This document shows positions 32,167 through 44,206 of a stretch of 64,000 bases of DNA, in pieces. The stretch is from Narthecium ossifragum (lineage: Eukaryota; Streptophyta; Magnoliopsida; Dioscoreales; Nartheciaceae), in contig OY986969.1 of NCBI GenBank assembly GCA_963920575.1, positions 3,668,001 through 3,732,000 of the forward strand. Reading direction: 5' to 3'. Position 1 is the stretch's first letter. Each line of letters starts with the position of its first letter. A program made the position numbers and the translations under genes. The notes below the pieces were generated by a model. The model did not search any database. It was not told where the DNA came from and worked only from the letters and a program-made list of their open reading frames with translations.

Positions 32167-33594
32167 AGAGGGGTTAAACCCAAAAATTGGGTTATGCTTA
32201 TCTCTCTCATTTACATCCATTAAATATATTCTAATATTATTTTAATGATGTCAATATACAAAGAATGATAAAATAATATCTTTTTTACATGTTGTGAACC
32301 AATCATGGTATAACACGTGGCATGTGGGACCCACATATATTAATATTTTATTATAATAATATGTTATTGATATTATTTAATACACTATGCAAAGGAAAAA
32401 GTTTTTACGCTCTTAGACTTTTTTATGTGCTTCTAAAAATACATGAAAATATTTTTATGATGGTATAAAAATGTTTACATGCGAAGTAACATTTTTTATG
32501 CTTGCTTGTTTTTCTACGTGTAAATATTTTTGTGAGCCCATAAACATTTTTTTATGCGTTTTATGAGCGTATAAAAACTTTTGCGCACGCATAATATTTT
32601 TTTATATATGCGTACTGTATTAAATAATATTATTAATATATTATTATAATAAAATATTAATATAAGTGGGTCCACATGCCACATTTCATATCATGATTGG
32701 TCTACATCATGCAAAAAAAATTATATATTTATGTTAATAATAAATATTAAATTATTATTATTATATTAATATAAGTGGGTCTGCATGGGGATGCACTAAT
32801 GTGTACAAACATTATTTTATATTATTTTAATCATAAATATTAAAATATTATTATTATATTAATATAAGTGGGTCGCATGGAGATGCATTGATGCAATATT
32901 ATATATTTTATACATTTTACGTACAAACATTTTAATTAGCTTAATAATTAATTTTAATATTATAATCTTAACCGACTATGTTACCCATTATTATAATATT
33001 ATATATTTTATATACTTTATAATTTTTACCCTTATCCCAAGCTTAACCCACTAACTTACCATTGTTTCTAAGCCAAACACCAAAAGTGGGTTAAGTCTAT
33101 CCCATTTCTTATCTTTATTTTTTTACCCCTAACTGGCTTAATTCTATTCCTCTTAACCCCCAATCAAACAGGGGTTAAAAGCTTAACCCCCCTTAACCCG
33201 GTTCTTAACTCGCAATCAAACGATGGAGGAGTTAATTGCGTGAGTGGGGGCAGCGGGGACCGCCCATGAGGAGTGGGTGACGGCTCAAGAGTCCGTGAGA
33301 TACATGTCACGTATCTCTCTGTTGCTTATTATTTCATTAGTATTGCCACCCATCAGGAGATCTTGGCCGTTCGATCTATTAGAAGTACTATTAGGAGATC
33401 TGGGTTTGCTTTAAATAGGCGTGAGTCTTTTATTGTAGTTCTCAAGCTTTTGATGAATAGAAGTTGTCTTTTTTATCAAGAGAGTTAAAAGATGGTTGTC
33501 CAGCCATTAATTGGATCAAGGGTAATCCTCAGCCATCGCGACGAGTTCATCCATCTTCTTTTATAATCTTCCACCTTCTATTCTCTCTATATCC

Positions 33595-34746
33595 TAGGTG
33601 TGGCAATTCGAGTTCACGAGTCGGGTTCGGGTCGAGTCATACACTGACCCGTTTAACAAAACACCCAACCCGAACCCGACCCGTTTAATAAACGGGTCCG
33701 GTTTATCAACCCGAACCCGACCCGTTTATAAACGGGTCAACCCGACCCGACCCGTCTAACCAGTTTATTAAATGGGTCGGGTCGGGTCAGGTCAGATCGA
33801 CCCGTTTAACAACAATTAAACATATCAAATTACAACTAATTACAATCTGATCAAAATACATCCTCAATAGTTACAAGTTACAACCATACAAGCAATCATA
33901 TCAAATTACAATTAAATTACAACTAATTACAAACTGGCCGGGAAACAGCCGGATCTGGCCAGATCTGGCCGAAAACAGCCGAATTTGGCCGGATCTAGCC
34001 AAATCTTGTCGGATCTGGACGGGAAACAGCCAGATCGGGCCGGAAACAGCCGGATCTGGCCGGATTTGGCTGGGTAACAGCCGGATCTGGCTGGGAAACA
34101 GCCGGATCTGAGTCGTAGAGGCGAGGAAGCAGCCGGATCTGGACGAATCTGGATGGCAGTGGAGCTTCGTGGACGTAGTCGGCGCTGAGGTGACCTCGCG
34201 GAGGCCGTGGAGGACGGCGATGGGAAGGAGTGCCTTGGGGGGCGGAGGCCGTGGAGGACGGGAAGGAGTGGGGGCCGGAGGCGGAGGCCGTGGAGGACAG
34301 GAAGGAGTGGGGGCCGTGGAGGCGACGGGAAGGAGTGGGGGGCGTGGAGGAGGCCGTGGAGGCGACGGGAGGGAGTGGGGGGCGGTCCGGGCGGAGGCGG
34401 AGGCCGTGGAGAGGAGGGGAGCAGAGAGGCAAGGGAGGAGGTGGAGAGGGTGAGAGGAGCGGAGGCCCGGAGGGAGAGGGAGATCGGGCGGCCGGGGGGG
34501 TGTAGAGAGGAGTGGAGGAGAAGGTGAGAGCCTTACTAAGGGTAGGTGGCTGGGTAAGAGTAGTGGCTGGGTAAGGAAAGTGGGTAGATGGCTGGGTAAC
34601 TAGTGGGTACGGGTTAACGGGTTGACCCGCCTAACTCGCGGGTCAACCCGACCCGACCCGTTTATGACCCGAACCCGTTTATATCAAACCCAAACCCGTT
34701 TATTTCGGGTCGGGTTCACGGGTCATGACCCAGATTGTCACCCCTA
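33595..34746. mobile_element. Non-autonomous hAT element with GC-rich cargo
   Basis: Ends TAGGTGTGGCAATTCG and, inverted, TAGGGGTGACAATCTGG are hAT-like. CTATATCC / TTATATCC (33587-33594 and 34747-34754) match at 7 of 8 bases, the hAT target length. Block A has the empty site near 3105. Inside are ACCCGACCC-type repeats, a GCCGGATCTGGCC array (33935-34130) and a CGTGGAGGC-type GC-rich array (34190-34420). No transposase frame. Confidence 0.85.
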
Positions 34747-34792
34747 TTATATCCATTTATTCTGTTTGAGATGAGATCAAGATGCCATCAAA

Positions 34793-34883
34793 AGGTATGC
34801 GCCGGCGGCAAAATTGCAACAACATTGATCACGACAAGAAACGTGACAGCAATGTTCCAATACAAGCAATGTATAGCCTCTAC
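34793..34883 (-). pseudogene. RALF pseudogene, signal-peptide piece (unit 4)
   Basis: It reads HCLYWNIAVTFLVVINVVAI on the minus strand, a typical hydrophobic RALF signal peptide, but the ATG position is GTA as in unit 1. Its C-terminal half lies at 28591-28850. Confidence 0.85.
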
Positions 34884-35814
34884 AGCTCTCTTCTTTTCCC
34901 TTTTGGCCTCTACTCGGTACGGTATACTTACACATATATGACAACTATTTTAGCAAGCTTTGTGGCGATTGAGGAGTATATGATCTATTATATAAGATCT
35001 AATTAAGTCTGAATATATCATACGATTAAAATAAAATTACATTAAATGTGACGGTTATTGGGTGTTTAAGAGAGAGATGATGATTAATTAGTGGGAGGTT
35101 ATGGTTATCGTGCTATGTGATATGAGGGGATCACCTAGTATAATTATAAGATGAGCTCAGTGGACGGTACAATCAGTGAGAGTTAGTTGCTTATACTTCA
35201 AGAATTATGTCGGCCGTCGAAAATAAAGGCCCAATCCAATTCCAATGGGTCGGGTCTGGATCCGCATTCGACGAAGAGTCTGGTATCACGTGGTTGGATA
35301 TCGATCGGGTATTTGGGTATTTGGGTTGTTGGGTGTTGGAGCGCTATTTCGGCCTGTTAAGGGTGGCTCAATCATCCTTGGACTCACCACGTCACTCGTA
35401 CAGGCACACACCGTTACCCAACCAACCCACTCACGGTCTCGGTTGCTCGCTCATTTACAGCCCTAGCACTGCATCCATTGACATTATTGACAGGCCAGGC
35501 ATATCATGTAGTCCGATAATGTATCATGTGAAATGGCCAAACTAGCGTGTTACGAATGCCACTTGGGAACCGAGGAGGGTCTTGCTGGTTATACAAAGTG
35601 AGAAGCTAATCGGACACAATTGAAGATATATTGATTATGAGCCCAACTCATGACTCTCGAGTCAAGGTTGAGTTGAGTTGGCTCTAGATCATTCTTTATT
35701 TCACCAAATGCATTGATAAATCACAGTGAGCGATCAAGCCAACAATCATTCCATTATACATGACACAAACATCTACTAGGACGGACTTATTAGAACATTA
35801 ACGTACGTGATGAT
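34884..35814. promoter_or_regulatory. RALF upstream module (unit 4) and spacer
   Basis: Duplicate of 3250-4139: GAGTATATG near 34974, the GGGTCGGGTCTGGATCCGCA stretch near 35248, and the uninterrupted ACTAG site (35774-35778) that copia-1 used in block A. No gene is seen. Confidence 0.5.
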
Positions 35815-36183
35815 TCAGCTGCCTACGCGGCAGCCGTCATAGGTGTGGCAGCCACGGCTCGGGGGGTTGCCGTTGCGCGTGGCGCAATTGGCATAAGGCT
35901 GGCCCCTGCCGCCCCGGCAGACAGGCCGGTCGGGGCCCAGCACGCCGTAATCGATGCTCCGGGTCCGCTGCTGCAGGAAACGCCGGTGCGTCTCCGAGTC
36001 CATCACCATCTCCACCTGCTCCGCTTCGCACTCCGCTATCGTCCCGTTGCACAGCTCCGGCCGCGCCTGTAGCCGGTTATAAACGGCGGCAGACTCTGAC
36101 ACAGCCGGCAGGAGTGCAAGAACATTGATGGCAAGCAAGATGGCGGCAATAATTTGCCAATACAAGTAATGTAGCTTGGCCAT
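35815..36183 (-). CDS. RALF-like peptide precursor (unit 5)
   Basis: The 122-residue precursor is the duplicate of 8887-9255. It has a signal peptide (about 1-31), CNGTIAEC in the propeptide, intact RRFL processing motif, four cysteines in RALF spacing, and NGNPPSRGC as in unit 3. The receptor-contact motif is SIDYG, unlike YIGY in unit 3, so receptor choice may differ. Where units 2 and 5 disagree, this one usually keeps the residue shared with unit 3, so most changes occurred in unit 2. Confidence 0.9.
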   Translation of the reverse strand: MAKLHYLYWQIIAAILLAINVLALLPAVSESAAVYNRLQARPELCNGTIAECEAEQVEMVMDSETHRRFLQQRTRSIDYGVLGPDRPVCRGGRGQPYANCATRNGNPPSRGCHTYDGCRVGS

Positions 36184-36223
36184 TTCCTCCTCTCAAACTT
36201 GGAACTTCTCTAAGGACTGAGAG

Positions 36224-36232
36224 AGTATATGG
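36224..36232 (-). promoter_or_regulatory. TATA-like box of RALF unit 5
   Basis: CCATATACTCTCTCAGTCC on the minus strand starts about 45 bases upstream of the ATG. It is conserved with unit 2. Confidence 0.5.
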
Positions 36233-36604
36233 AGATAAAGGCATGGGTGGAACGTACAACTAATGAGTGGAGGGACCATGGATCCTTCTTTCATAGTGAT
36301 GTACACATGGGAACACAACCGAGAGTAAAGCTGTGTAACAGGTCGGGTAAGAATCCGCATCCGATATTAAAGGAAGGATATGTGGTAATGGTAGGCTTCG
36401 TTCGGGTTATTGGGTTATCAAAGCACCAATGACGCCCGTTAAGGATGGGGGGGCCTATGGAGACGGCACACCAACCCACTCACTCATCACATTATTGGCA
36501 CCGAGGCTGCTAGTGCTATCACTAGCTTTACTAATGATGATCAACGGACCTGGAGAAATCTGTATCTTAAATTTATTTTATTTTAGATCTTATAATTTAG
36601 GATT

Positions 36605-37759
36605 TGTTAGTCATAAATATAACCATTCGGGCGATTAATAAGATCAATGGTAATTTCGTAAATATTACCAATCGGCCAAAAGATACTTCAATGTTGACAC
36701 AGCTGAAGTATTTTGGCCATAACTTTTACATCAAGTATCCAAAGTGAACGATTCTTGAACCATGGGAAAGAGAACGAAAAGATCTACACCTTTACTGTTG
36801 AAGAGATCTTCAGATTTCATCGTTTACTGTATCAAACCGGCGATCAAAGTGTCCAGTGGTAAAATAGTAAATAATGGCCGATAATCTAAATGTTATCGTC
36901 CAAAAGATAGCCGATGTCATCGTCCATTTCCCAATCGGCAAAATTCCATCGGCCATATTTTGGCTGATTATTTTAATAAGACATCGATGTGTTTCGACCA
37001 TTTTGGCGATAACTTTCTCATACGATGTCTAAATGAGTTGATTTTTGGACCGATGGAAAGAGAATTCGAAGACCTACAACTTTCATGTTCAGGTTTTATC
37101 AAATTCCAAGGTTATCATTGGCCAAATCACAGTGGAAGACAAGACGCTTTATCTGATGACAGTTTCGTAAATAGCTGAAGATATCGCCCAGTTATGCATT
37201 TATGACGATTTCAGATTCAGTTTCTAACAGTTGTAGTGAGCAGTTCGGGTGGTTTCAAAGTGGTTTCAAGGTAGTTACCAGAAGCTCTATAAAAGGCCAA
37301 GAAGATGAAGAAAAAAGGGCCTCGACCATCAAAACAAACCAGCTTTTCTATGTAGCTTTTATATTTATGAATGTAGCTTTATTTATCTTAATGAAGATTT
37401 TATTCATTTTAATTCTTGCAACCAGTCCTTCATTTTTAGGAGTAGTGCTACAATAATTTCTTCCATATGAGTAATATTACAATAATTTCTTGGGAGTAGT
37501 GCTACCATAATTCTATTCATAGCAGTAGATCTATCATTCATAGGAGTATATTTACCATAGTTCAATCATAGTTTATCATCTTCAATTTCCCATTTCCATT
37601 TTCCACTTCATTTCCATTTCATCATCCAATCTCAAGAGCTTCAACACCTCTGTTCGTTTCAAAGGAGTAGAACTAAATCACAATCTCATGATTCTTGATG
37701 TTAAATCATTTTGACACTTTTTGTCCTTTCGCCGATCAAGCATGATTTATGTTCTAATA
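36605..37759 (+). mobile_element. Solo LTR, about 1.15 kb
   Basis: Absent from block A, where the site near 9690 is whole. It begins TGTTAG and ends CTAATA, which would be CTAACA before one C-to-T change. GGATT / GGATC (36600-36604 and 37760-37764) is a target duplication with one difference. TATAAAAGG at 37288-37296 is a plausible promoter in plus orientation. No internal region remains. Confidence 0.72.
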
Positions 37760-38522
37760 GGATCGTTATGTGTTTTCATTACAAAACATATTATTTACAT
37801 ATGAACTCGAACTTACAGGTCGAGATTTCTGACTTATAGGTAAGAATTCATGACTAAAATAACATGTTTTGTAATTGTAATATACACACAAAATGACCCT
37901 CAGTTATAAAATAAAAAATATAATGACTTTGATACATATAAAATGTTGCCCAGAGCTGAGGGTTAGCTGGCTAGGATTGAACAAAGGCATTGCAGCTTTG
38001 AGCTGCGGTTCTCTTCCTAGTTGCTTAGGATTGGATGGAACAAAGTCACTTCACTCAATCTGTTCTGAACATTATTATTTTGGAGGATTTTTAACGTGTG
38101 ATTGATACCATCATGCATGTTATTCTACATTTTATCAAACCAAACAACAAAAGTGATTGGAGTGCATTCACTAATAAGTCTAGTGCACTTTTCATCTAAA
38201 GCGAACCAAAACAGCCAACAATTTGAACTAATCTGGTTGCTCAGATTAGCAACCAAAAGTGGAGAGAGGGAGGGAGAGTGAATTTAGGGATTCCATCGCC
38301 CAAAATGTTGGTTTTGATCTTTGCCGGCTCAGCCTCAATCGGCTTGAATTTGGCTCGGTATCCAGTTAGCAGCTTGTTAACGAGTTGTCATCATCCACGC
38401 CCTTGGATGGGATTCAACAAATCATGACCCAAGATATGGTTGTAAGTCCTAAAATATTGATATGACCTAAAAAGCACCTCCTTTATTGTTCGATTAATAT
38501 TTTGCCCTAGGTATGACGTTTT

Positions 38523-38751
38523 TATTACGTTACCTATTCAAGAGCAGCAATCATGCAAACAACTCACGTCCACCAAGCATCCAGCTGATAATGAATCTCC
38601 TATATTAGGTAGAGATGGTATATAGGTTATCTTTGTATCTTGTTACCTTTTATTTCTAGTAACTTTGTATATGAATTCTTTATGTATAAATTCATGACCC
38701 ATATGTGAATAAAGACAAGGAAGGTCTTCAATCCTCCAAATCTCTCGTACA
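38523..38751 (+). repeat. 5' LTR of copia-2
   Basis: It is 229 bases, TATTACG...CGTACA, followed directly by the primer site. Confidence 0.96.
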
Positions 38752-38763
38752 TGGTATCAGATT
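38752..38763 (+). other. Primer binding site of copia-2
   Basis: TGGTATCAGATT follows the LTR and matches the tRNA-iMet type in its first ten bases. Confidence 0.9.
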
Positions 38764-38790
38764 GTACGATCCTCACATGTGTCCTCTCTA

Positions 38791-41700
38791 ATGGCATCTT
38801 CAGCTTCTTCCCCCACCACTCCATCTCATACGGAGACTTCCTTCCAACTTCCCTCTCTCCCTCATATTCATTTTACCCATGTCAAGCTCACGAGGGAAAA
38901 CTATCTCATATGGCGCGGCACTCTCTTACCAGTCTTCCATAGCCAGGATCTCACAGGTTATTTGGACGGCTCCATTTCTTCTCCTCCCAAGAAGTTGTCC
39001 GACGGTTCGGTTAATACCACCTACACCCAATGGTTTCGTGTTGATCAGCACCTCATGAGCTGGATCCTTGCTACTATATTTGAGTCTCTTCTTCCCTCGG
39101 TGATTCGTTCTACAACCTCTCACCTACTCTGGACAACACTTGAGCGCATGTTCTCCGCCGAAACATCTGCACAAGAACTTCACCTTCGTCGCCTTCTCAA
39201 GGACACTATCAAAGGTGACTCTTCTATCTCTGACTACTTTCAGAAGATTAAATCCATTGCGGATCGCCTAGCCTTCATCAACCAACCTGTCAACGATTCG
39301 GAGCTTTTTCATTATATTCTCGGCGGCCTCTCGGATGACTACCTTAAGTTCGTTACTGCTATCACTGCTCAGGGCCAGAAGAAATCGATTGAGGAGCTCT
39401 ACAGTCTTCTTCTAAGTCATTAATCTCAGTTGGCACACTTTCAATCTAAGAGCTCTACGGGTACTGCTCTTATCGCCTCCCAGTCTCGCCCATCCTCTAC
39501 TCGTCCTCCCAGCAACAAAAATCGATTTCACAACAACAACAATTCTCGCCCATCGTACTATGCTCCGCGTGGTTACGTTCCTCCTGCTCCACGTGGCTAC
39601 ACACCTTCCCCCTCTTCTCAGCCTGGCATTATTGGATCTCATCCACCGATGATTTGTCAGATCTGCAATGAATTTGGCCACCTAGCATGGAGTTGTCCTC
39701 ACCGTATGAATCAAGCATTTAGACCTTCTCATCAGGTCTATTCTGTCGCTATTCATACTGCTCATGATCCGAACTGGTATCCAGATTCCGGTGCCACCGC
39801 GCATGTCACCGCCGATGCCAGTGATTTTGTAACCTCATCACCTTACAATGGAGCCGACCACATTTATGTTGGGGATGGTAATGCAGTTCCCATCCAAAAT
39901 ATTGGTAGTCTCCGTTTCTTTACCAACTCCTCTTCCTTTCTACTTCCCAAAGTTCTTCATGTTCCCTCTATCACCAAAAATCTTCTCTCTGTTTCTCAAT
40001 TCACTAAAGATCATAATGTCTTTTTTGAGTTCTACTCATGGGGTTTTTTGGTGAAGGATTGCAAGACACAATAGATTTTGGCCAAGGGTCAGAATAAAGG
40101 CAACTTGTACCAGCTTGATCCTGCATCATCGTCTCGTCTTCATTGTCTTTTTGCTCAAGTATCTTCAGACCTTTGGCATCGCCGGCTTGGCCATCCGTCA
40201 TCCCCGGTTCTACATCAAATCTTAACTGGTGCTTCCATTCCAACATCTTCCTCCAAGCCTTCCTTTTGTGAGGTCTGTCCACTTGGCAAGGCTCACAAGC
40301 TTCCGTTCCTGCATGCTGCTACCTCTGCTAGTCGGCCTCTTGAAGTTGTCTACTCCGATGTCTGGGGTCCTGCACCCGTCACCTCCTCTCTTGGGCATCG
40401 TTATTTTGTCCTCTTTATTGACTCATTTTCTCGGTTTACTTGGCTCTTTCCAATGTTTCAGAAATCTGATGTGTTCTCTGTTTTCGTTTCATTCAAACGT
40501 TTAGTTGAAAATCAATTTGAGTGTTCAATTGCTAATTTTCATTCGGATAACGGTGGTGAGTTTGTTAATCATCAATTTTCCTCGTATCTTGCTCATCATG
40601 GCATCCAGCATCGTAAGAGTTGTCCCCATACACCAGAACAGAATGGGGTTCCAAAGCGCAAACACCGTCATCTTGTGGAGACCGGTCTCACCCTACTGCT
40701 TCAAAGCTCTGTTCCCACGAGATACTAGCACCTTGCTTTTCAGACGGCGGCATATCTTATAAACAGAATGCCTACACCTGTGCTTCGTCACCGTTCTCCA
40801 TTCGAGGTCCTTCTTCATAAAACACCTGACTACTCTTTTCTGAAGGTCTTCGGGTGTCAATGCTTCCCATGGACCCGCCCTCTTAACTCCTCCAAGCTTG
40901 AGCCGAGGTCCAAAGCTTGTGTTTTCATTGGCTATCCTACCAATCAGCATGGTTATTTATGCCTGGACAGGTCCACTGATCGCATTATCACGTCCAGACA
41001 TGTTACTTTTAATGAGTCCTGCTTTCCATTTGCAGGTCTACAACAGACGAGCACACCTACTACTAATGACCGGTCTGACCACCTTACTCACCAACCATCT
41101 CATCCACCCCCTCCTTTACCACCACCCCTCCTTAACCCGCCACCTATACCTCATGCACATCCTCCCTCTCCTTCCACTACCTTAACACCTCACCCACCAC
41201 CTCACCCTCATGCAGATCCCCATTCATCTCCACTACGTCCTACACCCATCCCTTCTCATGACCTTAACTCCACTGCCCCACATACCCTCTCACCTCCCAC
41301 ACCAAACTCCTCATCCTCAACAACTGTTGACTCTCATACCACCCAAGCCATCCCATCCCACCCTATGATCATACGAGCCAAAGATGGCTCTCTCCCACCT
41401 CCACCTTCCCGCTTCCTCTATTTACTTCAAGCTCGTCACCCACCTCCATTATGCAACGCTATCACTGATGCCTTGGAATACTCAGAACCCACTTCATACA
41501 CAGAAGCCTCCAAGCATCCACACTGGAGGGAAGCCATGCTCACTGAATTTAATGCTCTACTCAAGAATCGCACATGGTCTTTGGTCCCTGTAACTCCATA
41601 TCTTAATATTGTTGGGTCCAAATGGGTTTTTCGAATCAAGAGGAACGCCGATGGCTCCATTGAACGTTTCAAAGCCAGACTAGTCGCCAAGGGTTATACC

Positions 41701-43131
41701 CAACAATATGGGTTGGACTATGAGGAAACTTTCTCTCCCGTTGTCAAACCCACCACCATTCGTTTGGTTCTTAGTCTTGCCGTCTCCAAGCGCTGGGAGG
41801 TTCGTCAACTTGACGTCAAAAACGCGTTCCTTCATGGTGACTTATCTGAGGTTGTTTACATGAAGCAGCCACCTGGATTTATAGATAAAGATTATCCTTC
41901 TCATGTTTGTCGTCTACATAAGGCTCTCTACGGTCTCAAACAGGCGCCTAGAGCCTGGTTTCACAAGCTGAGTACTGCACTTGTACGTTATGGGTTTCAC
42001 TCTAGCTCGACTGATTCGTCCATGTTCGTGTATCGCTCTCCTCAATGCCTCACCATATTTCTTATCTATGTTGATGACATCCTTGTCACTGGAAACGATT
42101 CTCATCATATTCGGACGGTCATTAACTCTCTCGCTACAGATTTTGATCTTAAGGATCTTGGATATCTTCATTACTTCCTTGGTATTGAAGCTCAATGGAC
42201 ACCTCACGGCCTACATTTAAATCAGCAGAAGTATGCTATGGAGTTACTGGAGAAAGCAAACATGTTGGAATCCAAACCCAGTCCGACTCCATTCGTCGCT
42301 CGCACCCAACTCTCTAAAGATGATGGCGACCCGCTTCCTAACGTTACCCTTTATCGCAGCTTGGTCGGCGCTCTTCAGTATTTAACTCTCACTCGATCAG
42401 ATCTCTCCCATGCAGTCAATCAAGTGTGCCAGTATATGCATGATCCGAGGAGCACTCATCTTGCAGCCGTCAAGCGAATCCTCCGCTATCTCAAGGGCAC
42501 AATAAATCGTGGACTTTTCTATAGTACTTCTTCACGATTTACCCTTTCTTTGTATTCGGATGCTGATTGGGCCGGCGATCCGAATGATTGTAAATCTACT
42601 TCGGGCTTCTGTGGTTTTCTTGGTTCCAATCTCATCGCGTGGTCTGCCAAGAAACAAACCGCCGTCTCTCGGTCAAGCACAGAAGCTGAATATCGATCAT
42701 TAGCTAGTGCAACAACTGAAGCCGTTTGGATTCAACTTCTTCTTCGAGATCTTCAGCTCTCCCTTGATGGACCACCGATGTTGTTCTGTGACAATATAAG
42801 TGCTACATATTTGGCAAACAACCCTGTACTCCATAACAGATCTAAGCACATAGACATCGATCATCACTTCATTCGTGATCAAATCTCAAAAGGGTTCATC
42901 AAGCTACAATTTATCTCGACCCATGACCAGCTGGCAGATATCTTTACCAAGGGTCTTTCCACATATCGGTTTTCTTATCTTCTTGCCAAGCTACAGGTAG
43001 TCGCTGCCCCCTTACGCTTGAGGGGGGGTATTACGTTACCTATTCAAGAGCAGCAATCATGCAAACAGCTCACGTCCACCAAGCATCCAGCTGCTAATGA
43101 ATCTCCTATATTAGGTAGAGATGGTATATAG
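38791..43131 (+). pseudogene. gag-pol of copia-2, three in-frame stops
   Basis: The ATG at 38791 opens one frame. Gag has KLTRENYLIWRG and a CQICNEFGHLAWSC zinc knuckle (about 39658). Protease DSGATAH (about 39785), integrase (about 40160-40700), reverse transcriptase (about 41510-42330, YVDD at 42067-42078) and RNase H (SDADWAG about 42559, HIDIDHHF about 42850) follow. Stops are TAA at 39421-39423, TAG at 40072-40074 and TAG at 40726-40728. A proline-rich linker (about 41095-41380) separates integrase and reverse transcriptase. The frame ends inside the 3' LTR. Confidence 0.95.
43021..43028 (+). other. Polypurine tract of copia-2
   Basis: AGGGGGGG lies directly before the 3' LTR. Confidence 0.8.
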
Positions 43132-43257
43132 GTTATCTTTGTATCTTGTTACCTTTTATCTCTAGTTACTTTGTATAGGAATTCTTTATGTATAAATTCA
43201 TCACCCATATGTGAATAAAGACAAGGAAGGTCTTCAATCCTCCAAATCTCTCGTACA
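43029..43257 (+). repeat. 3' LTR of copia-2
   Basis: It is 229 bases and starts TATTACG like the 5' LTR, so the unusual first dinucleotide is not a single-LTR mutation. Confidence 0.96.
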
Positions 43258-43589
43258 GTTTTGATCGCATAGGCATGGTATCCTATGATCTAAAATATCT
43301 ATAGAATCAAATCTTTTGTAGGTTAAAACCAACTTATTGTTCGATTAATAGCTGAACAATTCTACAACTGACAAGATTTCAGCAGATAATATGCAAGAAA
43401 TTGGCAATAGTTAACATATTCTTCATTAACACTGCAGTTAAATCCATTCAACTCTCCCTCTCTTATGCTTAAGAATCTCCAAATTAATTTCCTATAGTAA
43501 TACAAGAAAATATTCAATAAAAGCTTGACACCATGTCAGCCGTGCAGAACTCCACTAATGAAATGACACGTTAGCTTTTTTTAAAAAAA

Positions 43590-43925
43590 TTTGTTGGTTG
43601 AATTGCCACGTCATATGTAATATTTCGTCGAAGAATAAAGATTCGTGCACATGGACAGATGACATGTGTAATGCACATACCACCTATCGGTAGCCAAGTA
43701 CAGATTCTTTCATCTATCCTATCGGTAGCCTACTACTGATAGGATAGATGAAGATATCGGTACTTGTCTACCGATAGGAGGCATACTTGGCTACCGATTG
43801 AATGTATGAGTATCCCACTACCGATGGAATAGATGAAAGAGTCGGTACTTTCACTACTGATCGTGGCATGTGTAATACACATGTCACGTCAGCTTGTGCA
43901 TAAATCAGCACTCTTCGTTAAATTT
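43590..43925. mobile_element. Hairpin MITE with CGGTAG/CTACCG core (copy B)
   Basis: Duplicate of 12690-13015 with the same arms and alternating TATCGGTAG/CTACCGAT core. Confidence 0.65.
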
Positions 43926-44206
43926 CCTTGAGGGTTTGATATCATTTGAGATCTGATTAAAAAAAATCTCTTTATTTAATCTTGTTAGGAAGCAAAACAT
44001 AGATGTGGCATTGGCAACCGTATCCCAAAAGAAATTCACGGTTAAAACACACGAAGTTTTTCCCAAAAATTTTGATCTAGAATCTATCATCTTCCTCAAT
44101 ATATACATAGTGTTCTCAGCAGACGTCCAATACGCTTGGCCTAATTTGAGAAACCTCTAATTAGTACTGCTAGGAAAGATGGTGGATATATAGACCACGC
44201 ATTGTA

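Larger units (their letters stand above)
28980..33224. mobile_element. Foldback Mutator-like element (copy B)
   Basis: Duplicate of 257-2731 with the same inverted arms and captured kelch fragment. TTAGGAGTT is kept on the left (28971-28979); on the right it has decayed to GGAGGAGTT. Other elements have entered its loop at about 30554-32166, pushing the arms apart. Confidence 0.68.
28851..34792. mobile_element. Composite insertion that splits RALF unit 4
   Basis: It has the same shell and foldback element as 143-3146, enlarged by nested MITEs with a satellite and by a hAT element. Boundaries of the outer LTR-like shell are approximate. Confidence 0.6.
38523..43257 (+). mobile_element. Ty1/copia retrotransposon with TA...CA termini (copia-2)
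   Basis: The 4.7-kb element has two 229-base LTRs differing at 6 positions and a target duplication GTTTT (38518-38522 and 43258-43262). Block A has the empty site near 10469. Both LTRs begin TATTACG and end CGTACA, so the termini are the non-canonical TA...CA. The coding region is one frame with three stops and no frameshift, so it is young but not autonomous. Confidence 0.96.

Noticed and set aside
33995..34527. Proline-rich minus-strand and glycine-rich plus-strand frames in the hAT element
   Set aside because: Low-complexity arrays open in several frames; no recognisable protein.
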